From Toxoplasma gondii ME49 (Eukaryota > Apicomplexa > Conoidasida > Eucoccidiorida > Sarcocystidae): a stretch of DNA of 64,000 bases. Below are positions 46,321 through 60,700 of the stretch, in pieces. Below the pieces are notes generated by a model. The model saw only the letters and a program-made list of their open reading frames with translations. It did not search any database and was not told where the DNA came from. Made by a program: the position numbers and the translations under genes. The stretch lies in NCBI RefSeq assembly GCF_000006565.2, contig NC_031478.1:1223874-1287873 (forward strand), read 5' to 3'. Position 1 is the first letter of the stretch, and every line of letters begins with the position of its first letter.

Positions 46321-49300
46321 TCTGCAAAACAGCGTCTCCGAACGTCTCCGGTGTTCATCTATCTCCAGAACGTGTTTTTTAAGACTCTGTCGATTGTTCC
46401 CAACTGATATCAGCGCGCTCTGGGAGGTGAGACTCCTAGCAGAACTGCGGAATAACCTTCGGAGTGGCCTTCGCGGACCGTCGATACGAATCTATGCGAA
46501 TTGGACGAGGAACGGTGCACGGAAATCAGCGCAGTAACAGCGGGGCGAAGCCTTTCGTGCCAAAATAATGTGCGATTTGCACAAGAGGAACTCGTCGGTA
46601 ACGGAAACACAGAAAAGCGAACACGCGAGTGCCCCGCCTTGTCGCCTCTACACAGACAGTGTGCTCTAGAACGGGCGCGACCAGGACACAATTAGCCCCG
46701 TAGAGTCCCACAAGGAGTCTCGAGAAAAGAACAGTCCTAGTCACGACACGAAAAGAACAGTAGAGCGAGACAAATGAAATGTGTCACAGCTTTTCCGGAA
46801 GTCCGAGGGAGCCTGCTGAGTATTCTTGCTCGTCGTCTGCGCCGAACTGACGGTCTAACCAGCTAGCGAGAACTGCGATCGACGAAAAACAGACGATTGT
46901 TCTTTATTTTAGCCAGAAAGGACTCGACACAAATCTCACCTTTTGTCTCGTTTTACCATTAGTGTCGTACAGAAAAGTGGCGCAACATTACGCTTTCGTA
47001 GCTCTAGCGGTACAGATGCTACTTCTGATCCACCCTGCACCACGGGTGTGATCCTGATCGTAAGTGTGAGGTATCAAGATATCCCGTCCCACCTGCAAGA
47101 ATAAAAGCAGCGCTGCTTGGAGACCACCATGACTATTAGGTAGAGCTGGTAACCTAAGCGGTTCCAACAGCACCGGGGATCCGTCGTAATACAAGAGGAG
47201 TTGCCGTCACTTCTGAAAGCGCCGACACTCATGTCACTGCGTACGGATATCGATATAAAAAACCCTATGCCCTTCACAAGTGCCGGAACATACGCAAAAT
47301 GTAAGCCGCAAAGCACCACTGATTTGAGCTCCAAACGATTCCCTTCGTTTTTCCGTAAGAGTGTACGCTGTTTACTCCTGGTTTGAATGTTTGGTACGCA
47401 ACTCTTCTAGGTTAACCGCTACTGCGTACGGCTTTCGATTCACTTATGGGGATCTATAAATCTTATGCGACCTGTCGACAATGCCGCCTTTTTCTGACAA
47501 CAAAAGCTTGGTATCTTCATAGTTTTGGAATCCCCATCAAGACATAGAAGCTGTAAGTGGCGAGTTCAGGACACGCTAAGCCCAGCGGCGGTCGTCCTTT
47601 TTCATCCGGTAAATCGCTCGGTTTCTCATCATTCGTCGCATGTGTGGTGTCAGTGAGTCGATTCACCAAAAAATGCCGTCTGCACTCTGTCTAGGTAAGA
47701 CGATACGATAGAAAACGGCGCTCATCTGTTCCTCGAGCAATTCTTTTGCGGACGAAGAGAATGCACACAGACACTTTCTTACACGAAATCTGTGGGAGCA
47801 TGTCCGTGCCACACACCCAAACTGCCGCTCTGTTTCTGCCGCTCTATGTTCGGCATAGTTGAACCGTCGCTTTCACCCCTTTCCGTGTCCGGGCAACAGC
47901 CGAGAAAAAGGGATGCGTTGCAGTTTTGATTGTGTCAAAAGAGTATTTACCTCGGGTAGTTTACTGCGGTGCAATGAACCTTTTCGGTGTCCGTTTTTAA
48001 GAGAAATGTACCAAAGGGAAAGACCTGCCTCGAGGGTCGTCCGAGCTAGACCGTGTACTTTAACTACCGTGTTGTAAGTAGATGTTGTTTCTGTACAAAT
48101 GATGCGTGATTGTGCGATCGAGTATGATAAATTTAGAGAAAGGAAGAAAAGTGTCAATCTCGAATTTTGACGAGGGAAAGACTGTTTTTCAGGAGTCGCA
48201 AAGTGAGTAGATACAACGCAAAAGAGCAATCGGTGAAGATCACTAGCTACCTCGAGAGGGAGCAGACCACTGTTACAATGATGACTGCTGTAGAAATAGA
48301 ACTCCACATGCTTCCTGAAGCAACGTCGAAGAATTCTCTTTCCAAACTTCATCTTTTCGTTTTGGAGCATCCGCCGTTGCGATAGACGAGAATGCGGCGG
48401 TGTGCAGCTGTTCCACACTTCAGTTCCCGTAAAACAATCGCACCGTATCAGTCCGCAAAAGCTCCAGGTTCGACCGCAATGGTGTACGTCTTTGCGTACC
48501 AATACACACAGAGAATTGTTTTAGGTACTCGCAGGTGCATGCATACAGACATAAGGCCTAGGTGGTACGATCGAGATGCAGAGCGGTAGCCCCATGGCTC
48601 CAGGTAGGAGTGAATCTGCGAAAATTCAAAAATTTGGAGACAAGACCGGTACTTGGGCTAAAACACCGACGGAATCAGACTCCCATTTCCCCAATTACCC
48701 TGTAAGAGCCACTACGTTTTGTGCCCTGAAGAAGGGCCGCGACAGATCCAAAACAGCATAGACATGCGCAGCGCACGCAGCTACCTTCAAAAGCGAAAAC
48801 TGACCGCCGTCCTCCTGCTCCCGGACACTTCCCGCGTCGTCTCGAAATGTACAAATGTACACAAAAAACAATATAAACGGATCTGTGTATCATCACAGGA
48901 GCCATCTGAATGCACAGGCTGATACCGGATTCACTCTGTTTCAATGGATCCACGAAATGAATGTTTAACGCCGGAGTCGGCGCGACAAATCACTCTTCGC
49001 TTGAAAATCACAACCTAAGAGACAAGAAAACACGGTACTGTGGCCGCGGGTAAAGTTTTCTTCCCTTGTCGAAAGACGCACACACTGTGAAACAACACCC
49101 AGAGCTGAGTATGTGTACAGTGGTTTATGAGAGCGTCAAATGCAATTTAAGAACAAAACGATGTCTGTTTCCATTTTCTTTCCAGCGGAACAAGAAGACT
49201 CTGCAGGTGGAGGGCCCCGCCCTCGCAGACTCTTAAGAGGCAAGATAGTCCACCCTAATCCTACCAAAAACCCCACTGAAGATCCGAACGTGACGTTGAT

Positions 49301-49913
49301 CTCTTCGTGCGTGTTCGTCGTCTTTTTCGTTAACTCACTTCCTCAGAATAGTTTAAATTTCCCTTTACTCTATTACCCAAGAATATATACATCAAGACAT
49401 ATATATAAATATATAGATATGCATATATATAGACGCATCAAGGGTAGGTGCGCCTCATTTCTTCTCGGAGACAAAACAGTGTCCCTAGGTCCACCTTTGC
49501 AGCTCCACAGTATAGTCAAGAGTAGCCTTTGAGTCTTCGTCGTTCGTCGTCATCGACGCAGTTCTTTGGCAGTTCTCCTGCTTCCTTGGTATGTCCTGAA
49601 ACGCCCGCGATTATGCAGGGTGGCCAACGCCAAAGTCACCTGGGAAGCCGAGAGAGAAGCCCGACAGACACCACTGCGCTTGTGTACATTTTGGTCCAGA
49701 TGCATGCAGAGCTTAGGTTCGTTGCCGCTCGACACGACAACTAACTGGGGAACGAGGCAATCGCATTCAGAAACACAAGGACAAAGTCGAAAAAACGGAC
49801 TTGCGTACGCGAGACACAACACACGGAAACACCCGCCTCAGAAACAGACCCGACGGGAGAATTGGACTTCCTGGTGGAGAATATGAAACTCTCGGTGCTG
49901 CAAAGAGAGGGCA
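46321..49913. other. Intergenic region between the 975-aa gene and gamma-tubulin
   Basis: About 3.6 kb with near-balanced composition and no convincing gene. The longest ORF is minus 47873-48502 (209 aa), without motifs; it could be part of the 5' UTR or promoter of the 975-aa gene. A short TATA-rich stretch lies near 49385-49430. Confidence 0.5.
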
Positions 49914-52299
49914 TCAGTGCCTACCAAAGGAAGAGAGATAATCGTCGCCTTCTGCTCTCCGATACTCGTCGATCAAGTTCACGCACACTTCCCTGAAAAC
50001 AAGTGCAAAGTTGAAAAACTTTCTGTTCACTGGTGGACGCCCGGGGACTCAAGACGCCAACTGGGGCTACGCGACGGACATCTTTGAGTGCTGTCAAACA
50101 ATGCAGGACAGAAGCATTTTTACTTAAACAACAAAATACCAAACACATGTATATACGTATACATATATATACATATACGTATATGTACGCATGTGTGTGA
50201 ATATATGTAAATACACGTATGTATATGAATGCATGTATAAATATGCATACATCTGTATATATATCTATATCTATCTGTATATATAGGTTGTGAATAGAAC
50301 AGTTCACACTACCCCCTTTGGCATATGCAGAAAAACATGCAAATATGGCGCTACCCGTGCTCAACGTCTCCGTCCGACGTCAACACAGACGCGACTCGAG
50401 GTACAGGCCCTTTCTGGAGACATTTTCTGTGGTTGGCCGCGGGGACCCTCTGCGCCTTATCGGCTCTTTTCCTCTCGTTCTCTTCTCACTTTGAACACTC
50501 CATTTCATCGAAGTTGCCGACACCATCTGCACTCGAAAACATAGGTTCCTTTCTGCGGGACAAACAGCGACACGACGAGCCTCGTTATGGCCACAGTTTC
50601 CACACTGAATTTCATAACTCTCTGGAACATGCACGCTGGTGACAACCGCCCCACATACCTTAACATTCGCGTATTTACATATCAGTATGTATGCGTGGAT
50701 GTGCATCCGAGGATAGGCAGGTATGCAAAAAGGCAAGTATGTAAAATTGGCATAGAAGTCCTGGCACACATGCACGTGGTCTTCTTATAGACAGGCCAAG
50801 AACGAAGATCCGACTGAACGTTACTCAGCTTTGGATTCTTTGGGTTTCCAGGGGAGGAGGGGAATTCCACGTTCCTTTAATATGCAACATCTTTCGAAAT
50901 AACTAGGTCCACTTCAACGTATATAGACACATCGGAATACCTACACGTAAATGACCAGAACGTTGATATATATATATATATACATATGTACATGTATATA
51001 TACAAACATAGTGTTCGAAAGATAGGGTAGTGGCTAGATAGAATAATTGGGGAGAAAGGTACACGCAGGCGTTTGCTGCATGAATCCGACGCATATTTGC
51101 ATGCAGATCTTCGAGGCCGAAAACCCACTTGTAATTGTCGAGGAAAGCCTTGCGCTTAAAGAGTCGGTCGTACTGGACGATACAGCGCTCAAAAAGCTGA
51201 AACAAAAACATTTCGACATGTCGTTAGGACGCATGCAAACCGATTTGCATATGTACATAAGTATAGACATACATATAAATCGTTTCGATGCCCATGAGCA
51301 AGGAAAAGAGAGAGGGCCCGTGTACATTTGTGTCCATATTAGGTCGAGATGCACCAACGCGTACGTTCGGATCCGTGCAATGAACATCCTTGATATACGT
51401 AGTACATAAACACTTAAATGCATATATGTAGATGTATATATATATTTATATATACATACATGCATTCTTATATATAGTGTCTCTCTGTCATCACTGTAGA
51501 GTTTCTCTCTCTTTACGTCGTTATTGTCGAAACCAAAAACACGGTCACTGCGGAGTACATCTCGTGGAACGCGAGGCAATTCACCTGTGCACGCAGCCCC
51601 TCGAGGCACCTTGGCTTTCCACAGTTGAAGTCTTTCCCCTCGTCACGTTCACAGGCCTCCAAAAGCTCCACCTCGTCGACTCTCCCTGCAGACCTGTCTC
51701 TGCTTCTCTGCACTTACAGACGCGATGGATGTGTGATTTGCCATCATCAGTGCAGACACTTTGTGAGGAGAAGAAATGAAAGGAGACTGCTTGGACAGAG
51801 CGACTTGGATGCTCGCAGGGTTCCACCGAATGAAGTTCACTAGGCGTCGGTCCTTGATTCTCTGCAGGCTTTTATGGACCTGAAAGAGGACAAAGAAGCG
51901 CATCGCATTCTCCTCTGTGTACCGCCTGAGTAGTTCTTTTCTCTCGCTGGTACGACGAGTGCAGAAGTTGAAGCGAGTGATCGAGAGAGTCTTTCTCCTG
52001 GACAAGACAAAGGGGAAGGGGTCGCGCGGCGGAGACTCAGTCTCCTTTTCCGACGTAGAAACCAGAGACACTGGAAGACAGAAAACTAGAGTACCTCAGC
52101 GGAACAGCAGAGGACTGAAGTCTTCGACTTTCTATCTTGACTGATGACACTCTGCTTCAACATGACACCTTTTACAAACAAGTTAGGAAGTCACCTGTGA
52201 AATGATGGGAAGCCCAACCCGACAGCCACGTCGCGACTTTCTCCCCCCCCCCCCCCGACCGTCAGTGCCGATACTGCACAATGAAAGTCCTTTTTCTCC

Positions 52300-52330
<31 letters not shown>

Positions 52331-53002
52331 CATACCGCAGATGCTGCCTATAAATATATACACTATGTATATGTGTACATTAGTAGTGAGTATCGTCCGT
52401 GTAAGCACTGCGTCGAGGGATTTAAAAGTTTACTATTTCATTAGATAATTGTTTTGAATATAAACCTTTTAAATTTGAATATTTTTTGGTAAGTCTTCAG
52501 CACGAACAAAAGAAACGTCTCTGCGTCCGTAGGGATCGGGTGCTTTCTCGAAGTCAAAAGATTTCCACTGCGGAACTCTGCTCTGAGGGAAAGTGGACGC
52601 GGGGCGACGAGAAGCGAGAGTGACGTGGAAGACAGGTGAAAGCCTGAGGCTTCGTAAGGCTTCATTTCCATCTCTGAAACCGACAAGCAAGACAGACCTG
52701 CGTCGGGTCCGCTTCACCGCGAATGATGTTCAACATGGAGATATACATGCCGCGCCGCAGCGACGCAGACACCTGAGAGCAAGTGAAAACAGACAGGACG
52801 GCTCTTTAGTGGCAAGGATACCTCTCGTGTGTCCTCTTGAAACAGCGTTTCACAAGATAGAGACAGAAATCAAACACAAAGACGGGATCTCCAAAAATCC
52901 TTTCCTCATACTTAGTACTCACAAACATACACATTTGTCCACATATATGTGTATTTATATAGAGAGATAGAGAGGGAGAGAAAGACATCCGCACATAAAA
53001 GC

Positions 53003-53033
<31 letters not shown>

Positions 53034-56000
53034 TATGCAAAAAGCATATACATATGTACAAATATATATATATATATATATATATGTATAAATGCCTATG
53101 CATGTGTGTAGGAATGTACAAGTGTATATGCATATCGGGTTTCCCGGTGTCTGAGGACCTCCTGTTGATCCGTATGTGGCTAGGGTGAGCTCGTTGGTAA
53201 CGTAGAAGTACGTCAACACTCTTCGACGAAACGACATCCGGATTTTAGATCGGACAGTGCAGAATATTGAACCTAGCACGACTTAACTGAGTTAAAAAGT
53301 ACAAGGTGCTTCCGAACGACTACTACGCATGGGTCCAAAGAAGCTCCTGTCTCCTCCATACACAGCCGGCCTTTAATGTCGTGGAATACGGCAGTTCACC
53401 ACGTTGAGCAGTCGTGACGAGCTTGTGTTTCTATGTCTCATCGCTTCGCTGGAGTCACAATCAGAAGTTGAGTTTCTCCACTGTGTACGCTTCTCTCGGC
53501 GTTTCCTGTTCCAGATTACCATGATGTTTTTTGTTTGCAGGAGACGCCGCATGACGTCCATAACCGTCGTTTTCTGGACGGACGAAATGCAGGCGTCGAG
53601 CGTCAGAGGCGTGTATCCCGTCATGAGGAAGTGACACCGCGGGGTAGGCACGAGAGAGGAAATGAGAGAGAGCATGTCGGTGTTCATGTAGGAAGGATAC
53701 CGGAGAGTGCTCGTGCTTGCCGCCATCACAGTCGACACCTGCAGAGCAAAAGAGACGCAGACTTTCAATTGAAGGCGGTGGTATCTGGCTACGACATCTG
53801 GCTATGACATCTGGCTACGACACACACCGTGGCATGGGACCCCATATAGGTCTCCGTTTCTCGAAGTCCTACGGTGTCGAGTTCCTCGGGTCGCTGTCCT
53901 TTGCATATTTTGAGTTTTCATTTTGACCCAAAAACCGCGGCCCTTTCGTGACTCGGACTCTCTCGTCGGAAAAACGCTTTGCCGTATCCAGATGTCAGCT
54001 GCAGCCATAACAGGAACTTTCCACTCGAGTCTTCAAGACTTCGCTATCGTCTCCCCTTCGCTGCAGTCGGGAGAGGGCAAGAGACGTTGAGACTGAAAAG
54101 CGGTCGAGCACGAGTGTGAACAGCCTTCCGCTCCCCCGTCGAGTTGTTCGGCTTCCCGCCATCTCCGGAAGGAAGCATGCAGACTCGTCTTGGGTCTCGC
54201 GACACTCGTTCCGCGACTGCTCGCGATCTGTTACGCGAGAGACCCTTTGTCAGTTCCTTGTTTCCCGAAGGTGTGACCTACCAGCGCGTTGGTCTGCTGA
54301 AAGGAAGGATTGTGAATTTTCAGTCTTTCGACTGCAATGTTATTCAGCGCAGTGTTGTCAAGGACGACGACGCAGTCTGCGTTCAGAGCGAGTCTCTTCA
54401 GCGTCAGGACGCTGTTGTACGGCTGCACTACCACATCACTCGTCTCGGTCGTGAGAAGTGGAAACACACTGAAGGTCTGCAGGAGCTTCTTCGGATAGCG
54501 GTCGCAGAGCGCCTCCAGCAAGTAGCTTCCCATTCCACTGCCAGTGCCTCCAGCCTGACCGAACGCAGCGCGCAAGGACGCGTGAGAGAGATGCAGAGAC
54601 AGCGACGAGAGTGGAGCGAAGCAGCAGCAGGGGGGACGAGACACAGAGCGAAGCTGAAGAGCCACGGCCCAGACTGAACCGGGGCGAAACAGACGGCGTG
54701 AGAGAAGAGAGCGAGGGAGCGAGGGAGCGAGAGAGAGAGGAGAGACAGAGCGCGACGCACCGAGGAACGCGCAGAAAGCGTGATGCAGAGAGGAGCGGAA
54801 AACGGCCATCGACACCTCAGGTTGAATGCCGACAACACACACGAAGAAGCCGTCGGTGACAACCGCCAACATGCAACAAACGAGTTCCTCAGGCACCTGT
54901 GTTCCCTGCTCCCTGGCATCAAAATGGATGCGCTCGCACAGATGCGCGGCCATAAAAATACATACATATTTAAATATTGAATACAGATACAGATATATCT
55001 TTTCATATATATATATATATATGTACATGTATACGAGTTTCAAATCCCGAAACGCTTAACTTCGCAGACTGTATCTACCGATGTACCACATGCACCGCTG
55101 TTTCCTCAGAAGCGGGAACCCACCTTCACGAGAGACGAGCAACGGCGTCATGACAAAACATTCTCTCACTCTCGATACAAATCCCTCAACAGGTGCACAA
55201 AACACATGTATCTACCATAGTATACATACATACATACATAAAGATACATATATATATATATATATAAATATGTACATATATATATATATATATATATATA
55301 CATATGCATATATATTTGTAAGTATGTCGATCTAACTGCAGTCACCCTGCGGGCATTAGGACGCGGGGAGAGGTGCAGGCAAGTTGAACAGATTTGCAAG
55401 CAGTGTTTGTATTACGATAGAGTGGCAGAGAACGAATCCTTCCAAACTTTCGCTTCCGTCGGCTTCTCTGTCGATCATTTCCAGAAGCTCCTCTTGCACA
55501 CGTTCGGCCTGAGCGTAGCCGCTGCCCCAGTTGTTTCCTGCACCTGAAAATGCGTTTGAATGCAGCAAAGGGAGTCCTGAGTTGAGTGGAGGTGTGAGAC
55601 TCCTCCAGATTGTTCATTCATCCATTTACCGAAGCGCTCGAAAAGCCCAAATTCGAAAAACAGCGGAAAGCCATCTCCTCCCCATTTTTATCTCCATTTA
55701 TCTCGCTCCGCTTCGACTTCCCGCCACGGACGCCAACGCCGCGAGACGGGGAGCGCGCGAGCGGAAACTCAGAAGCCAGAAGACGCAGCAAGACCTACGA
55801 GAGGCCGCGTGGAAACGAGGCGAAGCAGTGGCGAGACGGCATGGGTTTGCCTAAAAACATGGAACCTCTACACGGATTTGAGAAGCGCGACGCGGAGGCG
55901 AACGCGAGAAACGAAAGCCCCAAGAGACTGCGTGGAAGGGGACACCGCTGAGGAAAAGAAGAGCGAAGCGAAGTCACGTCACAGCGAGTCAGACGCGTCC

Positions 56001-57704
56001 ACGGAAGGCGTTAAACGCCAGCGAAAGGGAGACGGAAGGAATCAAGGTGCAGATAAGAATCCGAGAGAGAAGAAACCGATGGAAGCGAACGGAGTGACAG
56101 ACAGATCGACAGGCTATCGAGAACCACCGAAGAGAGACGCAGAGTGAAAGAAAGGATTTCTGGAGAGCCTCGCACTCACCTCCCCCTTCCTTGGAGATGA
56201 AGAAGTTCTCGGGATTGTACAGATTCTTATATTCGGAGGTCTGAACAGAAAGGCAACAGCCAAAGTAAGAGGCTTCGACTTCGTCTCAAGCGAAACGCAA
56301 CTAACGCTCGACAATCCCTCGCGCTCTCCCCGTCAATGCATGCACAAGACCTCATATTGACATACATGTTAACAGCTTCCTGCATGCACGTACACATCGG
56401 CATGTGAATGTTTCTCTCCAGTTCACTCCTGATCGTACAAATATAAGGGTGCATGTGATATATATAAATATATATGTATATATATGTAATATGTCTTTGT
56501 GCATTTGCATAAAAATATGTGTGTGTGCCTTTTTTACATGTACTCTACGTATTTGTTCATGCAAACGTGTAGACGCATACGCATGGGAAGATGTTTTCAT
56601 GTTTACGGAGATACATGCATGAACAGTATTTTTACCTGAATAGCGTTGACAACGCGAGGCTCGAGATCGAAGAGGAGAGCGCGAGGGATGTAGTGCTCAT
56701 CGTCAGCCTGGTAGAAGAAGACATCCTTCCGATCTTCGGCGTACGCATGCTGTTTGCTGTCAACGAGTAAACCTTCCTGGCACACAGAGAAGAGGGCAGC
56801 AGATAAACCACGGAAAGACATCCTTTGTTACGCCAATGTCCTCGCAATCCGTCTCCACGGTAGATGTGACTGGACACACAAATCTATGCAGATAAACATG
56901 TGCAGATACATATACATACATATACGTATATATGGATTTGAAGCTGGTTTTTGGGAATGGCGCTGTGTTCATTTTCGTTCAGAGTCGAGCTGTCTCCGTT
57001 TCCTGGCTGGAGCACCGGATGTACAGCCAGCCGGCCAAAGAGAACGAAGGCTGACAGAATCGCGCAGGAAGACCGCGTTTGCTCCACGACACAGGAACGC
57101 GCGAAATTGCGCCTCGTTGGTTTAACGCAAAGCCAACAAATCGGGAAGTTGTCACCCTTATGAGCTACGAATGAACTGAGACAAAACGCAAAGCAGCGGC
57201 AGAGACTTGTCCACGAAGCAAAGTCTGTCGACCGACGAGTGTGCAGATAAGAAAAAAAAGAGCAGATGGGCAGGCAACCGCATAAATGCAGAGAGAGAGA
57301 GCGTGGCGACGGCTCCGGAAAACGAGGACAGAGAGTTAGAAAATTCCGAGAGATGAAACACCCGAGACGCCTCGCCTGCAGAAGACGCAGAGGGAAGGAG
57401 AAGAAGAAAAGAGGAAAGGAAAGAAGAGAGAAGGAAAGAAGTGGAAGAGAGAAGGAGAGGGGGCATATGAAGAAGAAGGAAAAGAAGGAAAAAAGAGGAG
57501 GAAGAGAAAGAAGGAAGAGAAGAACGGAACGAAGAGGAAGAAGAGAGAAGCGAAGAAAGAGAAGAGAGAAGATAACATATTCCGGGTAAAGAGAACAGCT
57601 TTTACCTGGTCGATGCCGTGCTCCATACATAGTTGTTTCCAGAATTCCATCCCGATTTGATTGCCGCACTGGCCAACCTGAAGCGTGACGATTTCTCTCG
57701 GCAT
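49914..57704 (-). CDS. Gamma-tubulin
   Basis: Gamma-tubulin, the GTP-binding core of the ring complex that nucleates microtubules at centrosomes and spindle poles. Eleven exons: 57606-57704, 56636-56776, 56180-56240, 55416-55543, 54282-54554, 53520-53738, 52698-52772, 51718-51879, 51129-51196, 50490-50552, 49914-49992. They sum to 1,368 nt, 455 aa plus TGA, all phases closing and all introns GT-AG. It starts [20 protein letters not shown], nearly identical to animal gamma-tubulin and diagnostic against alpha and beta. The tubulin GTP signature reads [10 protein letters not shown] at 144-153. [45 protein letters not shown] and MMANHTSI follow in order. The C-terminus ([19 protein letters not shown], ending SSFGRH) replaces the human DTSREIVQQLIDEY. 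Length is normal for the family. Exon 10 is only 63 nt. Introns contain several TA repeats and a 13-bp minisatellite. Confidence 0.97.
50145..50290. repeat. TA/TACGTA-rich tract in gamma-tubulin intron 10
   Basis: AT-rich repeats (TATATACATATACGTATATG and similar words) between exons 11 and 10. Confidence 0.8.
52243..52334. repeat. Poly-C run and TA microsatellite in gamma-tubulin intron 7
   Basis: A run of 14 C at 52243-52256 is followed by a TA microsatellite at about 52299-52334, both in intron 51880-52697. Confidence 0.85.
53005..53095. repeat. Two TA microsatellites in gamma-tubulin intron 6
   Basis: TA runs at about 53005-53032 and 53060-53085 in intron 52773-53519, separated by ATGCAAAAAGCATA. 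Confidence 0.88.
53783..53821. repeat. 13-bp tandem repeat, three copies, in gamma-tubulin intron 5
   Basis: The unit ATCTGGCTACGAC occurs three times in a row, the middle copy with TATGAC. It lies about 45 bp upstream (minus-strand sense) of the exon 6 acceptor. Confidence 0.9.
55243..55318. repeat. TA microsatellite in gamma-tubulin intron 4
   Basis: TA runs with AAATATGTACA interruption, inside intron 54555-55415. Confidence 0.88.
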
Positions 57705-60700
57705 TTTGAGAAACGCAGAGACTTCCACCAAGAGAACCTGACGCTCGAATCCGCAGCCTGTCAAGCAATGTGCCTGTTGCCTGGAGGCAGAACGCAGAAA
57801 AGCGCATCGACGCTGAGACACGAGCGACCTGTGCGTCTTTTCAGCAGAAAAGTCTTCTAAAAAGGCGAGCCACTCGACAGAGGGCCTCCCCGGTTCGGAT
57901 GTTGATCAAGCTGCGAGTGGAGTCTTCGCAGAGCAAAGAGAGAAGTGCATGGAAGGAACTCTGCATGGAGCAGGAAGGAAGAAAGATCCCGCGCCTCGAT
58001 GTCGGCGGAGAGTAGCCCAGTTCCTTTCTTGTCTTCCTCTGCGGCCGCGCCCACACGAGAGAGCGGCGCGAGTTCCTGGGAGAAAGAAGAGAGAAGGTCG
58101 GAACGAGGCGAAAAACTTGGAAGCAGAGAGAGACACTTGGGCGTCGACGGCTTTGCAGACGAACCTGCAGACGAGAAAAGATGAAGTTTCAACAAAGCCT
58201 CAGGCGCACTGAAGGAGGTCTCCTCGGGTGTCCTGGACAGGCGAAACCGGGAAGAGAGAAGAGAACTGGCTTTCTAAGTGTCAGAGACAGCCTGAGCGCC
58301 GTAAAATGAGAGGCGAGAGTTGAGCGAGCGAGCGAGAGAGCGAGCGAAGGAGAACAGGAAAACCGGGGAAGTTGAGGAGAAAAGAAACACAAAAAAGATG
58401 GAGAAAGTCGTGAAGGACTGCGGGAAAACAGAGAGAGACTCTCGGAATCGTCACGCGTACGAGAAAAACGAAAAACACATGCTTTGTGACTGGTTGCTTT
58501 GCCGCTGTGCGGAGCAGACACAGACAAACTCACACACAAGCGCCCTTCGCTTTTCGACGAGAGCAAGACTTCTTTCGCTCGTATTTTATGTAAAATTCCG
58601 CTTTCGAGCCAGAGAGCCGGACGTAAATGATATCCTTTTTTCAAAAAAACGCAGTGTTATGCGCATGCGAAGACAAGCAGGGTGGAGAGACGAAAAACGG
58701 GGGGTGGGTCGACACCAACGAGGAGACACACACGCGGCGGTTTTCGTGTTTTCCCGTGCAAAAGATGCAAAAGAGAAGCTGCACACAAAGGCACAGTTTT
58801 GTAGCGAAAAAAAGGATCCATCAATGTAGATAGGCACAAAGAAGTGACGACTTCCTGAGTAGAAAGGCGGCATCAAGGACGCAAAGATCAGAGCTGAACA
58901 CCGCGTTGGGATTGATGCATGGAGATCGTGCCTATGACCAAATTTCGCGATCCAGAACTGTAGGGTAGATCGAACAAATACAAAGACTATAGTACCTATG
59001 ACACAGGAGTGTAATTACCACGTTATTTATGTCCGTCCGTGCATCCAAGTTGATACTCGAGTGCATACTTTAGATGCTGATTTCCCGGCTATTTTTCGTT
59101 GAAAGGCACTTTTCTTCTACGGCTTTCCTGTGACACAGCCGTAACAGCCAAATTAAAGATGTCTTTCCTCCTTTCCAGCGGCATTCCGTGGTGTGCGTGA
59201 CGAGATTTCTCTCCACACCGGAAGCATGTCATCTTGTGTTCGTGTGCCGATAGCAACAAGCATTTTCACGTACACATGTAGAATCAGATAGACACATTTG
59301 CAGCAGGGGGTGTATGCAATGTTTCGCATCTGTTTCTAGCTTCTACGTCAAATGCCGGGAAGAATGGCATACGCCACAAACGTAGACATGTAAATTTCAC
59401 GTGTCGCCGAGACAAGGGGAAAACAATTTTCTGTGGTCTCTACAGTGCACATTGTTCTGGGAAAGAGTCTTCACCAGCGTTTCTGATCTCCACGGCAATC
59501 GCTAGCAAAAGTAGCTGGCGTATCTAATGGGCTTTTCCGAGTTTACACACCTCCGAGGTTGCAAGAGACTGTTAAAAAAGGACATCAAAATGGTCAATAA
59601 ATCCGAAATGGTCTATTCCCTGTGTTTACAGATCGCAGCCAGAGGAACAAAGCGATAGGACCTCAGCTGGAAACTCCGGAGTTGCACACTTGGGGTCGTG
59701 CATATGATCTCAGGCATTATGGCTCACGCTGCAGATTCACGTTTTTCTTTCAGATCCCAGAAATATGAAAATACGCAGTATCACCTCGATGGTTGTACAC
59801 AGCGCGCTACGACGGAGAACGCTTCTTAGAAAATGCCCCCCCCCCAGCCGGTCCTCTGGAAACCGCTCAGAGTATACAGCTAGCTGTATCCTCCGCAAAG
59901 CTCCTTTCATGACAGAATCCTGCAGTACGATGTTCAGCAGCATGAACCCGTGGTACTAGAGAGGCGAGACACCCAGTTGAACCTTCTGTTGCAGTTTTCG
60001 GGATTTCATAGGGTGTGTGGCAGCGTGAAGCGGTCGTTTTACTATGCGTGTGATTTACTGCCAAGCTGTATTGCCCATCTCCACAAGGTTGTGTTGGTAC
60101 GTTATTATTTTGGACAAATCCAGCGTGAAGTGGAGCATTCCTCGAAACGTTTTTGCCTTTCGACGTGTGTCTGCACAACAGAACTTGGATTCGGTGAACA
60201 AAGACCTTCAAGATCTGAACCAGAAGTCCAACAAATACTCGTAGCCATTTGCAAAAGAACGCGAACATCCGTCCTTCTGGACGTTGCAACCGGCTCGCGA
60301 AAATGCTCATACAGAACGAAAGGAAACGAAGTGCAGCGAAATATCAGTAGCACCGTAGAAAAACACACACGGTGCTCACGTTCCGGCCGAAGCAGCAACC
60401 AAGTCTGCCTGTCAGTGATACACCATAACATCTCCTACCGGCAGATGCGGACTATTTTTTGTGAATGACGGTGAACCGCCGGATCGTAGAGGCACCCCTG
60501 CGGTAGTATACCGTGGAGCGGCAGATGTGGGCAATGCACCAGAGGTTACGGAATTCAAAACCCTTGGAGAAACGGTCTTTGCGCCCTCCAGAAATCGGCG
60601 AATGTGTTTTGTTGATTCCGTAACACCGGCATATATATTCCTTTTCTGCGACGTCCGAAATGTGCCTCACGACAACGTACACGTCTTTGACGCACAACAC

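Noticed and set aside
46034..46382. Plus-strand and alternative minus frames inside the 975-aa gene
   Set aside because: They are shadows of the long open minus frame and break up as soon as that gene ends.
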